Shown piece after piece: positions 50,251 through 58,244 of a DNA stretch of 58,244 bases (the stretch's first letter is position 1; each line of letters begins with the position of its first letter). The notes beneath the pieces were generated by a model that worked only from the letters and a program-made list of their open reading frames with translations, did not search any database and had not been told where the DNA came from. A program made the position numbers and the translations under genes. Source of the stretch: Alphaproteobacteria bacterium (lineage in GTDB: Bacteria; Pseudomonadota; Alphaproteobacteria; CASFRQ01; SAAU01); the NCBI GenBank assembly GCA_009929265.1, contig SAAU01000001.1:1-58244 (forward strand). Reading direction: 5' to 3'.

Positions 50251-50256
50251 TATATT
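50251..50256 (+). promoter_or_regulatory. Putative -10 element of a leaderless birA transcript
   Basis: TATATT lies 13-18 bases before the birA ATG; transcription would begin within about 0-8 bases of the ATG. There is no purine-rich site between. Confidence 0.4.
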
Positions 50257-50268
50257 CTCTTTTCTATC

Positions 50269-50970
50269 ATGACAAAATGGAAATGTTATACATTTGAAAA
50301 AGTCTCAAGCACAAATGAGATTGCAAAAGATTATCAAGAAGGATCGCAGATACAAGCTTTGGAACAAACAAAAGGACGTGGACGCCGTGCGCGCTCTTGG
50401 ATTTCTGATCGGGGAAATTTATATTTAAGCTTTGTGGTTCATAAAAAATATGCTGTAAATGCTTTAAGTTTATCAATGGCTTTGGCTGTTTTTCACGCTA
50501 TTAAAGCTTTTGATGAAAAGGCTTTACTTGAATTAAAATGGCCAAATGATGTGCTGCTTTTAGGAAAAAAGGTTTCGGGCATCTTGATTGAACGAGAAAA
50601 TGCCTTTGAAAAAGGAGATAAGCTTATCATCGGAATAGGGGTGAATTTAATCTCTTCACCCAAAGAAGGTTTGATTTATAACGCAATTAGCTTAAAAGAA
50701 GCGGAAATAGGTCCGTCTTTGGAAGAGCTTAAAGAAAAAGTATCAGGTTTTGTATCCTTATATCTTCAAAAAATTGAAGAAGGTAAGGAAGATGAAATTA
50801 TTAAGGAATTCTCCGCCCTTTCTTTTAAAAAAGGAGAAAAGATTACATTTCATGCCCCTCAAGGAAAAAAAGAAGGACGTTATGTCGGATTAACTAATGA
50901 GGGAGCTTTGAAATTAGAAATAAATGAAAAGGAAGAAATCTTCTATGTGGGAGATGTTCTTTCCTGTTAA
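50269..50970 (+). CDS. birA: Biotin--[acetyl-CoA-carboxylase] ligase
   Basis: The 233-residue enzyme attaches biotin to carboxylases. It has G-R-G-R-R-A-R-S-W at 36-44, K-W-P-N-D-V at 90-95, and G-I-G-V-N. It lacks the N-terminal DNA-binding domain of E. coli BirA, so it does not repress. No ribosome site is seen: TATATT (50251-50256) lies just 12 bases before the ATG, so the mRNA may be leaderless. The gene is 20 bases ahead of the RNase J gene. Confidence 0.93.
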   Translation: MTKWKCYTFEKVSSTNEIAKDYQEGSQIQALEQTKGRGRRARSWISDRGNLYLSFVVHKKYAVNALSLSMALAVFHAIKAFDEKALLELKWPNDVLLLGKKVSGILIERENAFEKGDKLIIGIGVNLISSPKEGLIYNAISLKEAEIGPSLEELKEKVSGFVSLYLQKIEEGKEDEIIKEFSALSFKKGEKITFHAPQGKKEGRYVGLTNEGALKLEINEKEEIFYVGDVLSC

Positions 50971-50990
50971 CTTTTAAGGATTATTAAAGA

Positions 50991-52664
50991 ATGGAAAATA
51001 AAAAAAATGAATTGATTATTCCAAAAGATAGTTTGGTTTTTATCCCTTTAGGAGGGGCAACTGAAATTGGAATGAACTGTTATCTATACGGATATGAAGG
51101 AAAATGGTTAGCTGTCGATTGCGGTATTGGCTTCCCTGGCGAAGGATTGCCTGGGGTCGATTGCCTTTTGCCGGATACGACTTTTATTGCTGAACATAAA
51201 AAAGATTTAGTGGGGTTAATTATTACCCATGCACATGAGGATCATATCGGTGCTGTTGCAAGGCTTTGGGAAGATTATCAATGTCCAATTTATGTGACGC
51301 CGTTTGCCTCTGAAATTTTAAGAAACAAATTGCAAGAGGAAGGTCTTTTAAAAAGAGCGGATGTTCAAATTATTGAAAAAGCTTCCTTAATTGATCTCAA
51401 TCCGTTTCAAGTGGAGTTTATCTCCATGACGCACTCTATTCCAGAGCCAAATTCTTTGGCTATTCGGACAAAAAAAGGAACGATTGTTCACACAGGAGAT
51501 TGGAAATTTGAAAAAAATTCTCTTATCGGGGAAAAGCCGGATATTAAATTGCTTAAAGAAATTGGAAAAGAAGGCGTTTTAGCCTTAGTCTCTGATTCAA
51601 CAAGTGTTTTTGATGAAGTCCACGCCGAAAGTGAAGAAGATGTGCGTGAAAGCTTAAAGAAAGTTTTCAAAGAACATCCTTATGGAAAGCTTTTTGTGAC
51701 TTGCTTTGCTTCCAACGTGGTGCGTGTGGAAAGTATCTATCATGCAGCCAAGGAAAGCGGACGAAAGGTTTGTTTGATGGGCCGTTCGCTTTGGCGGATT
51801 GATGATGCAGCCAGAAATTCTGGGTATATGCAAGGTATTCCTGAATTTTTATCAGAAAGAGAAGCCTCAGAGCTTCCTTCTGAAAAAGTTCTTTATATTT
51901 GCACAGGATCTCAAGGAGAACCGTATTCGGCTTTATCTAAATTAGTTCAAAAAAGAACAAATGCCTTTGCTCCAGAAGTTAGAGAAGGGGATTTTATAAT
52001 TTTCTCTTCAAGAATTATTCCTGGAAATGAAAAAGAAATTGCCCTTCTTCAAAAGAAATTGGTGGCAAAAGGGGCCCAAATTATTACCGAAAGAGACTAT
52101 TTGGTTCATGTTTCTGGGCACCCTAGTCAAGAAGATATGAAAAAACTTTATCAAATGTTGATGCCAACAATCTCCATCCCTGTTCATGGGGAGGCGCTTC
52201 ATTTAGCAGAACATATTCAACTTTCCAGAAAATGGGGAGCTAAATTTTCAATTGGGATTCAAGATGGGGAAGTGTTAGATATTGATGAAGAAGCCCCTGA
52301 AATCATTGGAGAAGTTCCTGTTGGAATTTTGGCTATGGATGGAAAAAAGATCGTTCCTTTAAATGCAGATGTGATTCGTCAACGCAGAAAAATGGTCTCT
52401 GGTGGATCCTGCGTTGTGACAGTTGTTTTGGATAAAGAGAGGCATTTAATTGGGGAAGCTCAAGTTTCCTCTTTTGGTCTTTTAGACGAAGAAGCAAAAG
52501 AAATGGAAGAGTTAAAAGCTTTGATTTCAAAAGAACTTGAGGGAATTTCAAAGAAAACTTCCAAAGAATCGATAAATGAAAAAATCCGCCTTGTTGTGCG
52601 ACGTTATCTTAACCGAAACACGGGGAAGAAACCTTTGATTGAAGTTCATTTAGTTTGCCTGTAA
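50991..52664 (+). CDS. rnj: Ribonuclease J
   Basis: The 557-residue beta-CASP MBL nuclease has T-H-A-H-E-D-H-I-G-A near 85, H-T-G-D-W, D-S-T-S-V, and the beta-CASP segment with V-S-G-H-P-S-Q-E-D and P-V-H-G-E. It degrades and matures RNA with 5'-exonuclease activity. birA-rnj adjacency is frequent in Alphaproteobacteria. Its short RNase E/G relative lies at 18548-19555. RBS: AAGGA. Confidence 0.95.
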   Translation: MENKKNELIIPKDSLVFIPLGGATEIGMNCYLYGYEGKWLAVDCGIGFPGEGLPGVDCLLPDTTFIAEHKKDLVGLIITHAHEDHIGAVARLWEDYQCPIYVTPFASEILRNKLQEEGLLKRADVQIIEKASLIDLNPFQVEFISMTHSIPEPNSLAIRTKKGTIVHTGDWKFEKNSLIGEKPDIKLLKEIGKEGVLALVSDSTSVFDEVHAESEEDVRESLKKVFKEHPYGKLFVTCFASNVVRVESIYHAAKESGRKVCLMGRSLWRIDDAARNSGYMQGIPEFLSEREASELPSEKVLYICTGSQGEPYSALSKLVQKRTNAFAPEVREGDFIIFSSRIIPGNEKEIALLQKKLVAKGAQIITERDYLVHVSGHPSQEDMKKLYQMLMPTISIPVHGEALHLAEHIQLSRKWGAKFSIGIQDGEVLDIDEEAPEIIGEVPVGILAMDGKKIVPLNADVIRQRRKMVSGGSCVVTVVLDKERHLIGEAQVSSFGLLDEEAKEMEELKALISKELEGISKKTSKESINEKIRLVVRRYLNRNTGKKPLIEVHLVCL

Positions 52665-52698
52665 GATAAAGGAAAAGATAAAAATCTAAGAGGGAAAA

Positions 52699-53607
52699 AT
52701 GTCGTTTTTCAAAGAAAGAAAATTAGCAAAATTCTGCCTTATCTTTGTTGTGATAAGTTTTCTTTCTGGGTGCGAACTTTATATGCCCCAAAAAAGAAAT
52801 GGAACTTGGGCAAGTTATCAATCGGCAGGAACCCTTATCGTTCGAAAAGGCGATACAGTCTATAGTTTAGCAAAACGCAATCGTGTGCCGTTGAGGGATT
52901 TTGTGGAATACAATCGCTTAAGGGCGCCGTTTACGTTGCGTGTCGGGCGGCGTCTTCGTATTCCAAAGATGCAAAGAGGGCATATCGTTCAAAAGGGCGA
53001 AACGCTTTATTCTATTTCGCAGCGCTATCAAATGAGTTTGTCTTCTTTAGTCCGAGAAAATCAGATTTCTCCTCCGTATCAAATTCAAAAAGGGCAATAT
53101 CTTTCTTTGCCGCAACGCCTTTACGAAAAGAGAGAAACAAAATGGATTCCAAAATCTGATAGGAAAAACATTTCCTCAAGAAAAGGAAATAAATCTTCAA
53201 AAGAACCTATTTATCAAGCCCCTTCACATTTGGCAGGAAAATTCTTGAGACCAACAAAGGGCGCTGTTTTATCCTCTTTTGGATCAAAAGGAAAAGGGAA
53301 ACATAATGATGGCGTGAATATTGCCGCAAAACGAGGGGCTCCTGTTCTTTCGACGCAAAATGGCGTGATTGTTTATGTGGGCGATGATTTGAAAAGTTTT
53401 GGAAATCTTATCTTAATTAAGCATGCTAGAGGGTATGTTTCGGCCTATGCTCATACTGAAAAAGTGCGTGTGAAGAAAGGGCAAAAAGTGAAAAAGGGGC
53501 AGCGTATTGCTTCGGTTGGGATGACAGGAAGTGTAAAGCGTCCTCAACTTCATTTTGAAATCAGGAAGGGAACAAAGGCTTTAAATCCGATGAGTTTTGT
53601 GAAGTAA
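52699..53607 (+). CDS. nlpD: NlpD-like LysM/LytM lipoprotein
   Basis: The 302-residue lipoprotein (F-L-S-G-C, Cys about 25) has two LysM repeats at about 47-88 and 93-138 and a LytM (M23) domain from 185. Metal ligands are degenerate: the H-x-G-x-D site reads N-D-G-V-N, and the H-x-H site reads Q-L-H. It is therefore probably an amidase activator, as E. coli NlpD, rather than an active endopeptidase. It helps septum splitting at the outer membrane. GAGGGAAA precedes the ATG. Confidence 0.88.
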   Translation: MSFFKERKLAKFCLIFVVISFLSGCELYMPQKRNGTWASYQSAGTLIVRKGDTVYSLAKRNRVPLRDFVEYNRLRAPFTLRVGRRLRIPKMQRGHIVQKGETLYSISQRYQMSLSSLVRENQISPPYQIQKGQYLSLPQRLYEKRETKWIPKSDRKNISSRKGNKSSKEPIYQAPSHLAGKFLRPTKGAVLSSFGSKGKGKHNDGVNIAAKRGAPVLSTQNGVIVYVGDDLKSFGNLILIKHARGYVSAYAHTEKVRVKKGQKVKKGQRIASVGMTGSVKRPQLHFEIRKGTKALNPMSFVK

Positions 53608-53630
53608 ACTTCTTTAAAGTAGAACAATCA

Positions 53631-53665
53631 AAAAGCCCTTCCTTGATTTGAAGGGCTTTTATTTT
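53631..53665. terminator. Bidirectional terminator
   Basis: The stem AAAAGCCCTTC / GAAGGGCTTTT lies between the convergent nlpD-like gene and hisS. Confidence 0.88.
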
Positions 53666-53679
53666 ATGGATAAAAATGT

Positions 53680-54975
53680 TTAAGCTTTTATAAAATCCAA
53701 AATAGAAGAGATATCTTCTAAAGGAAGGATTTTTTGCTCCCCAGATTCCATATTTTTCAAAACAAAAGTGTTTTCTTTAGCTTCCTCTGGAGCAAGATAG
53801 GCAGCAAATTTCGCCCCACGTTTATTGGCTTGTGTAAAGAATTTCTTTGGTGGTAAAGAGCAAAGAAGCATATCAGATGAAATATCATTTTTTGTAAATT
53901 CTGCTGATAAATGGAGCGCTTTTCCTTGAAGAGCATCTTCAAACTGGCCCAAAATGACTTGAATCCCAGGGAAGGTTTCTGTCCGTCCGAATTTGGAGGC
54001 AATCAATTCCTCAATCACCACATCTCCAAACCCAAGGCCACAAGCGGGAATGTCTTTTCCTGTCATTCTGTCAAAAAGGGAATTATAGCGTCCACCGCCA
54101 AAAATAGCGCGGAATTCTTTGTTTGTGTCAAAGGCTTCAAAAACAATGCCTGTATAGTAAGAAAGTCCCCGAATGATAGAAGTGTCTATCCGTAAATAAG
54201 GGGCAATATTGAGGGCTTTTGCTGCTGCAAAAAGGTGTTCCAACTCTTGAAGGGCAAGACTGTCTTTTTGAACAAATGGCCGAATTTCCTCAAGCGTTTT
54301 TTTATCCAAAAATTCAATGATTTTTTCGATTTGTGAAGAGAAGATTTTGATTTCCTCCATCATCTCTTTCATCACTTCGGCTGGAATTTTATCCTTTTTA
54401 TCAATGATAATCATCAGCTCCGAATGGCGTTCTTTTTCAATCCCAATTGAAAGCAAAAAGTCAGACAAAAGGGCACGATTGCTCACATGAATTTGAAAGT
54501 CATTTTCGTTTAAACCCAATTTATTCATTACTTGAATAGCTGTGCTTAAAATCCAAGCTTCTGCTGAAATATTATTTTCCCCAAGGATGTCTAAATTCCA
54601 TTGATAATGTTCCCGTTTACGCCCCTTTGTTGCCCGTTCATAACGGAAACATTGCCCGATAGAATAAAGCTTTGCCGGAAAGGGAAGGGATTCTTTATTT
54701 TTAGCATAAAGACGCACCATGGAAGGGGTTAATTCGGCCCGTAAAGAAATATGTCGGTTTGATTTATCTGTAAAATCGTAAAGTTGATCAGAGATTTCTT
54801 CCCCTGCTTTTCTCTCAAAAAGCTCATAAGAATCAACAACAGGGGTTTCATAATGCAAAAACCCATTTGTTTTCGACACATCATTAAAGACCTGCATTAA
54901 TTTTTCACGAAAAACCCAATCTTTTGGTAAAAAGTCACGCATCCCGCGTGGAGGGTTCAAATCAATTGAAGACAT
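53680..54975 (-). CDS. hisS: Histidine--tRNA ligase
   Basis: The 431-residue class II enzyme has motif 1 (P-R-G-M-R-D-F-L-P), motif 2 (Q-C-F-R-Y-E-R-A-T-K-G-R), the histidine-specific R-G-L-S-Y-Y-T-G-I-V-F-E-A, and motif 3 (G-L-G-F-G). It charges tRNA-His, whose gene is at 13372. The start follows AAGGAG. It is a single-gene unit. Confidence 0.97.
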   Translation of the reverse strand: MSSIDLNPPRGMRDFLPKDWVFREKLMQVFNDVSKTNGFLHYETPVVDSYELFERKAGEEISDQLYDFTDKSNRHISLRAELTPSMVRLYAKNKESLPFPAKLYSIGQCFRYERATKGRKREHYQWNLDILGENNISAEAWILSTAIQVMNKLGLNENDFQIHVSNRALLSDFLLSIGIEKERHSELMIIIDKKDKIPAEVMKEMMEEIKIFSSQIEKIIEFLDKKTLEEIRPFVQKDSLALQELEHLFAAAKALNIAPYLRIDTSIIRGLSYYTGIVFEAFDTNKEFRAIFGGGRYNSLFDRMTGKDIPACGLGFGDVVIEELIASKFGRTETFPGIQVILGQFEDALQGKALHLSAEFTKNDISSDMLLCSLPPKKFFTQANKRGAKFAAYLAPEEAKENTFVLKNMESGEQKILPLEDISSILDFIKA

Positions 54976-55070
54976 ATGTTTACTCCTTGTATCTTTGTAG
55001 AAATGTATACAAGATTCCTACAAAAAAGTCCAGTTCTTTTAAAAATCCAAAAATATTTGTCGATTCGTTT

Positions 55071-55586
55071 TTACCACTTATTAAAATGAATTTTATCTGC
55101 CTCATATCTTTCGCGGTAGATTTTTCCATATCTTGACGGATAGCCCAAAACACAAAGAGAAAGGGGTTTAATGTTCTCTGGCAAATGAAGCATTTTTGCA
55201 AACTCTGTCATACGCTCTTGACTAGGATAAAGACTGCACCAAACGCCGCCCAAACCCATTTCGTGCGCCCCAAGAAGGATATTTTCAGTTGCATTTGCGC
55301 AATCAACCACCCAATGGCCGGGCTCATATTCCTTTTGTGTATCGCCGCAGACGACAATCGCCGTTCCTGCATCTTCCAAAAAAGAAGCATACGGGTGAAT
55401 TTCTTTCATTTGATGGAGAAGGGTTTTATCTTGAACAACAACAAACTCCCACTCCTTTTTATTCTTTGCAGAAGGGGCGTTCATTCCGAAAATGATAAGC
55501 TCTTTTAAGGTTTCCATTGGGATAACCTTTCCGGTTTCATAATGACGAACAGATCGACGGGTTAAAAGTAGTTCTTTTCCTTCCAT
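55071..55586 (-). CDS. Nitroreductase-family flavoprotein
   Basis: The 171-residue protein has L-T-R-R-S-V-R-H-Y near the N-terminus, A-P-S-A-K-N near 40, and a C-terminal G-Y-P-S; these are marks of the FMN-binding nitroreductase family that uses NAD(P)H. The substrate is unknown; in anaerobes such proteins often reduce nitro- or quinone-type compounds. It follows htpX by 18 bases and is likely in the lemA-htpX transcript. Confidence 0.88.
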   Translation of the reverse strand: MEGKELLLTRRSVRHYETGKVIPMETLKELIIFGMNAPSAKNKKEWEFVVVQDKTLLHQMKEIHPYASFLEDAGTAIVVCGDTQKEYEPGHWVVDCANATENILLGAHEMGLGGVWCSLYPSQERMTEFAKMLHLPENIKPLSLCVLGYPSRYGKIYRERYEADKIHFNKW

Positions 55587-55604
55587 AGGAGTCTCCTTAA
55601 AAAG

Positions 55605-56660
55605 TTAAAATCCTGCCATTTCATTGAGGCGTTTAATGCGAAGAGCAACGGGGGGATGCGTTGCGTATAAATTTTGAAGAGAAAAAGCCCTTTTCTTTTC
55701 GTAGGGATTTTCAATACAAGCAATTTCCATCATAGGATGGGCGTCCAAAACTTCCACCCTTGAATCTTGACTAATTTTCGAAAGAGCAGAGGCCAAAGCC
55801 TTTGGATTTCGTGTCAAAAGGGCAGACGTGCTATCTGCCAAATATTCCCGTGTTCTTGAAATAGCCATCTTAATAAGAGGGGCTACACAATAGGCAAAAA
55901 TCAAAAGCGCGATGTATAAAAGAAGCGCCAAAATCACCAAGCCCCCTCCGCTATTATTTTGACGCCTTGAAGAACGACGGCGAGGGGTAGAATAAAAAGA
56001 AAGGCGAACCATTTCAATAAGTAAGGTAAAAATTCCAAGCCCTGTAATGATAAGGCTGGTCAGCTCAACGTCCCGATTTTGAATGTGTCCCATTTCGTGG
56101 GCAATGACAGCTTGAAGCTCTAGATTATCAAGCTTTTTTATAATTCCCGTTGTTAAAGTAATGGCCGCGGTCTGCTCATTTCTGCCCGATGCAAAAGCGT
56201 TTAGAGATTCGTCTTCAATAATGTAAACTTTGGGGGTTGGAAGCCCCGCCATAATGGCAACGGTTTCAACGGATTGATAAACCTTTTTATATTCTCTATT
56301 CCGAGGAAGAGGGGTCGCTTTTGCCATAGATAAAAGCATTTTATGTCCAAAGAAATAAGCAATCAAAATCCAAGCAAAAGAAACACCTAAAATAGGGATG
56401 ATAACGGTTAGAAAGTATCCTAAGGCGCTGATAAATTTAACTTTTTCAAAAGAAGCACTTTGAAGGAGAGCTTGTAAATCTAAGGAAGTAAAAAGCCCTT
56501 GAAATAACCGCAACCCCATAGAAATAAAACCTTCTTCAGGGTAAATAAAAACGCTTCCTATACTGGCTAAAAATACCAATACCCCCAAAGAAAGAGGAAA
56601 AAGGCTCATCAAAAGGAACGTGAGACGGCGATTTCTTTTTATTTGTGCATAAGTGTCCAT
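55605..56660 (-). CDS. htpX: HtpX-like M48 membrane metallopeptidase
   Basis: The 351-residue membrane protease has H188-E-M-G-H192 as zinc site, two N-terminal membrane segments (about 14-38 and 85-104) and two more after the active site (around 203-215 and 240-265). R-E-Y-L-A-D-S-T supplies the third ligand. The family cleaves damaged membrane proteins. It is longer than E. coli HtpX (293) by an inserted N-terminal loop. It lies 16 bases after lemA, a common pairing. Confidence 0.9.
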   Translation of the reverse strand: MDTYAQIKRNRRLTFLLMSLFPLSLGVLVFLASIGSVFIYPEEGFISMGLRLFQGLFTSLDLQALLQSASFEKVKFISALGYFLTVIIPILGVSFAWILIAYFFGHKMLLSMAKATPLPRNREYKKVYQSVETVAIMAGLPTPKVYIIEDESLNAFASGRNEQTAAITLTTGIIKKLDNLELQAVIAHEMGHIQNRDVELTSLIITGLGIFTLLIEMVRLSFYSTPRRRSSRRQNNSGGGLVILALLLYIALLIFAYCVAPLIKMAISRTREYLADSTSALLTRNPKALASALSKISQDSRVEVLDAHPMMEIACIENPYEKKRAFSLQNLYATHPPVALRIKRLNEMAGF

Positions 56661-56676
56661 AAGTGTCTCTTATAAG

Positions 56677-57243
56677 TTAAAAACTGACTTTAACGGGATT
56701 TTGGACGCTTTTTCTTTGGTCTTCATCAAGTTCAAAAAAGTCTTTCTTTTCAAAGTGAAAAAGAGAGGCAATTAAATTGCTTGGAAACATCTCTATCTTT
56801 GTGTTCAAGGAAAGCACCATTGTGTTGTAAAATCGGCGAGAAGCTTGAATTTTATTTTCAGTATCCGTCAATTCATTTTGAAGATCTAAAAAGTTTTGGT
56901 TCGCTTTCAAATCTGGATAGCTTTCACTTAAGGCAAAAATGGATTTCAAGGCCGAATTTAAAACGTTTTCATTTTCAGCTGTCTTTGCAACACTTCCGCC
57001 TTGCATAGCTAGGTTTCTAGCCTTGATAACTTTTTCAAAAGTTTCTGATTCGTGGGCAGCGTATCCTTTTACCGTGCTAACAAGGTTTGGGATAAGATCA
57101 TAGCGGCGTTTAAGTTCTGTTTCAATATCGCTCCAGCTTTCTTTAATTCTTTGGCGGGCAACGACAAGCGTGTTGTAAACGCTGATAACGTAAAAAACAA
57201 CAAGTAAAACTAAGATAAAAGTAATTAGGGCAAATGATGACAT
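56677..57243 (-). CDS. lemA: LemA family membrane protein
   Basis: The 188-residue protein has one N-terminal membrane segment (5-25), then the LemA helical bundle with Y-N-T-L-V-x-x-R-Q-R-I, W-S-D-I-E-T-E-L-K-R-R-Y-D-L-I-P-N-L-V and Y-N. The function is unknown; it often sits with HtpX-type proteases or TPM-domain proteins. It is the first gene of the lemA-htpX-nitroreductase unit. Confidence 0.93.
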   Translation of the reverse strand: MSSFALITFILVLLVVFYVISVYNTLVVARQRIKESWSDIETELKRRYDLIPNLVSTVKGYAAHESETFEKVIKARNLAMQGGSVAKTAENENVLNSALKSIFALSESYPDLKANQNFLDLQNELTDTENKIQASRRFYNTMVLSLNTKIEMFPSNLIASLFHFEKKDFFELDEDQRKSVQNPVKVSF

Positions 57244-57387
57244 TTTTTCTCTCCAAGAAAAGTTAATTCCTTTAAATACTCTAAAGAAAAAAGAAGTTTA
57301 ATCAAGCCTTTTTTAAATTTTACTTGATTTTTTTCATACTTTGAGTTTTAGTTCTAGGTAAAGCAAATTTAAAAAAAAGAGTTGTTT

Positions 57388-57906
57388 ATGAAGTCAAATT
57401 TATATCTAAAACAACATTTAAGAAGTCACGTCCCGGTTTATATTTCGCGCGTGAAAAAACAGGATTTTAAACAGGCTAGTTTTTTAATGACTTCTTTTAC
57501 AGATGATGTTTACCCGCATTATTTGATAGATGAAAGTTTAATTCTGCCTGTTGAACCCGAATCTTTGCATTTAATTGCAGAGGTTCAGTCAAAAATTCTT
57601 GCCACAGCTTCGATTGAAAAGTTTTCCCTTTCAAAAAAATCAGCGATTGGTTTTTTTAACTGCTCTGCTTTGTTTGAAACAGAGGTTCAAAGGGAAACGT
57701 TGACGATTTTGGTTAGAGCTTTGATTGAATGGGCTCGAAAAACAGGGGTTGTTCGTTTGGAAACATTTATTCCTAAAGAAAAAGAGAAAGCCCTTTTGTT
57801 TTTTAAAGATTTTGGCTTTGAAAAAGAAGAAGAATGTGGGTATATGCTTTATATGAAGGAGTATCATAAAAAGACAGACCTTCTTTCCTTTAGACTCGTG
57901 CTTTAA
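57388..57906 (+). CDS. GNAT-like acetyltransferase fold protein (tentative)
   Basis: The 172-residue protein has strand-helix alternation suggestive of the GNAT fold, with a late segment L-F-F-K-D-F-G-F-E-K-E-E, similar to the F-Y-x-x-x-G-F-x end of many acetyltransferases. The acetyl-CoA-binding R/Q-x-x-G-x-G/A loop is not clear, so it may be inactive or a different fold. The ribosome site is weak; the ATG at 57388 is chosen over a TTG 6 bases upstream. Confidence 0.5.
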   Translation: MKSNLYLKQHLRSHVPVYISRVKKQDFKQASFLMTSFTDDVYPHYLIDESLILPVEPESLHLIAEVQSKILATASIEKFSLSKKSAIGFFNCSALFETEVQRETLTILVRALIEWARKTGVVRLETFIPKEKEKALLFFKDFGFEKEEECGYMLYMKEYHKKTDLLSFRLVL

Positions 57907-57925
57907 TTCTTTCAAAAGTCATCAA

Positions 57926-57964
57926 AGAAAGAAGCCTCTCTTAATTTTAAGAAAGGCTTTTTTT
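57926..57964. terminator. Bidirectional terminator
   Basis: The stem AAGCCTCTCTTAA / AAGAAAGGCTT is followed by eight T on the plus strand. It lies between convergent genes. Confidence 0.75.
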
Positions 57965-57980
57965 TATCAAAGAATAAAAA

Positions 57981-58244
57981 TTATTTTGTTTTTTTCTTTT
58001 CCTTTTTAGGTTCTTCTTCTGTCAAAGAAGTGACAGGATAAGGATAATCCACAAGGAATTCACAAAGCATTCTGACACCGATAAAGGCAACAAAAATAAG
58101 TAATATAGCCAAAATGAAAGAGGCAATATTAGGTAAAATTGTGAAGCTTGAGAGGAAGAGTAATGCTAAAATTCCTGAGAAAAACCAATAAACATATTTT
58201 GTATAAGGTTGGATGAGAGGGGCTACCATTGGGGCAACAGCTCT
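57981..58244 (-). CDS. DUF4282-like membrane protein, C-terminal part (start outside window)
   Basis: The frame is open to the window edge. It has an A-V-A-P-M-V-A-P-L-I-Q-P stretch, two membrane segments (Y-W-F-F-S-G-I-L-A-L-L-F-L and F-I-L-A-I-L-L-I-F-V-A-F), then V-R-M-L-C-E-F-L-V. The R-x-x-x-E after the second membrane helix resembles DUF4282 proteins. The tail is Lys/Glu-rich. An ATG at 58229 could also be the start, but no ribosome site is seen there. Confidence 0.45.
   Translation of the reverse strand, partial: RAVAPMVAPLIQPYTKYVYWFFSGILALLFLSSFTILPNIASFILAILLIFVAFIGVRMLCEFLVDYPYPVTSLTEEEPKKEKKKTK

Noticed and set aside
1-58244. CRISPR array
   Set aside because: No set of regularly spaced identical repeats was found by eye; the CAGGGAA repeats are too short and irregular.

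Overview
The window is an AT-rich bacterial chromosome segment, most likely from an uncultured, low-GC, anaerobic alphaproteobacterium. Alphaproteobacterial signs are the DksA with only half of its zinc cysteines (17561-17983), the DUF3126 protein (37647-37865), the maf / RNase E-G / yacG string, the rpmI-rplT-pheS-pheT block, the order mltB-rlpA-dacC-tmk-holB-tatD-MBL hydrolase, and an NlpD-like LytM protein. The anaerobic sign is a full-length pyruvate:ferredoxin oxidoreductase (NifJ, 29701-33246). A host-associated or gut lineage such as the RF32/CAG-239 group would fit, but that placement is inference.

Layout. Positions 1-2400 are a small accessory patch: the 5' end of a NUDIX gene, a remnant of a tyrosine recombinase, a cluster of CAGGGAAWT-type repeats, a tRNA-Arg(TCT) and an abortive-infection (Abi_C) gene. 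Positions 2460-17363 hold cysS, an outer-membrane barrel, an odd ParB-like protein, a four-gene envelope lipoprotein operon (LpoB, LPP20-like, lipoprotein, COG3014), an alpha/beta-hydrolase-like orphan, a prohibitin-msbA-like pair, tRNA-His, a 54-residue Cys-tailed protein, and a run of poorly known envelope or membrane genes ending with a Sel1-repeat protein. Positions 17561-25169 hold dksA, maf, the RNase E/G homologue, yacG, tRNA-Phe, a fused HATPase-receiver-PP2C regulator, rsmE, a secreted coiled-coil protein and an M16 peptidase. Positions 25323-29352 are a second accessory patch: a likely frameshifted membrane/ORF6C-like gene, an XRE regulator, a divergent basic protein, then trpS and a leucine-rich-repeat protein.

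From 29701 on most genes are core: nifJ, pheST, rplT, rpmI, sufE, der, bamB, a YfgM-like TPR membrane protein, an SDR enzyme, tRNA-Leu(CAA), one orphan gene, the MBL-tatD-holB-tmk-dacC-rlpA-mltB string, birA, RNase J, the NlpD-like protein, hisS, and lemA-htpX-nitroreductase. Cell-wall functions recur (LpoB, DacC, RlpA, MltB, NlpD-like), so the window carries a good part of the peptidoglycan remodelling and division-septum set.

The best candidates for new biology are the U8 frameshift gene with its divergent regulator (25323-27114), the recombinase-repeat-tRNA-Abi_C patch, the four-gene lipoprotein operon, the three-domain phosphatase regulator, and several orphan genes with strong expression signals (9328-10527, 13622-13786, 42836-43717). 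No CRISPR array, insertion sequence, rRNA or intact prophage was seen.
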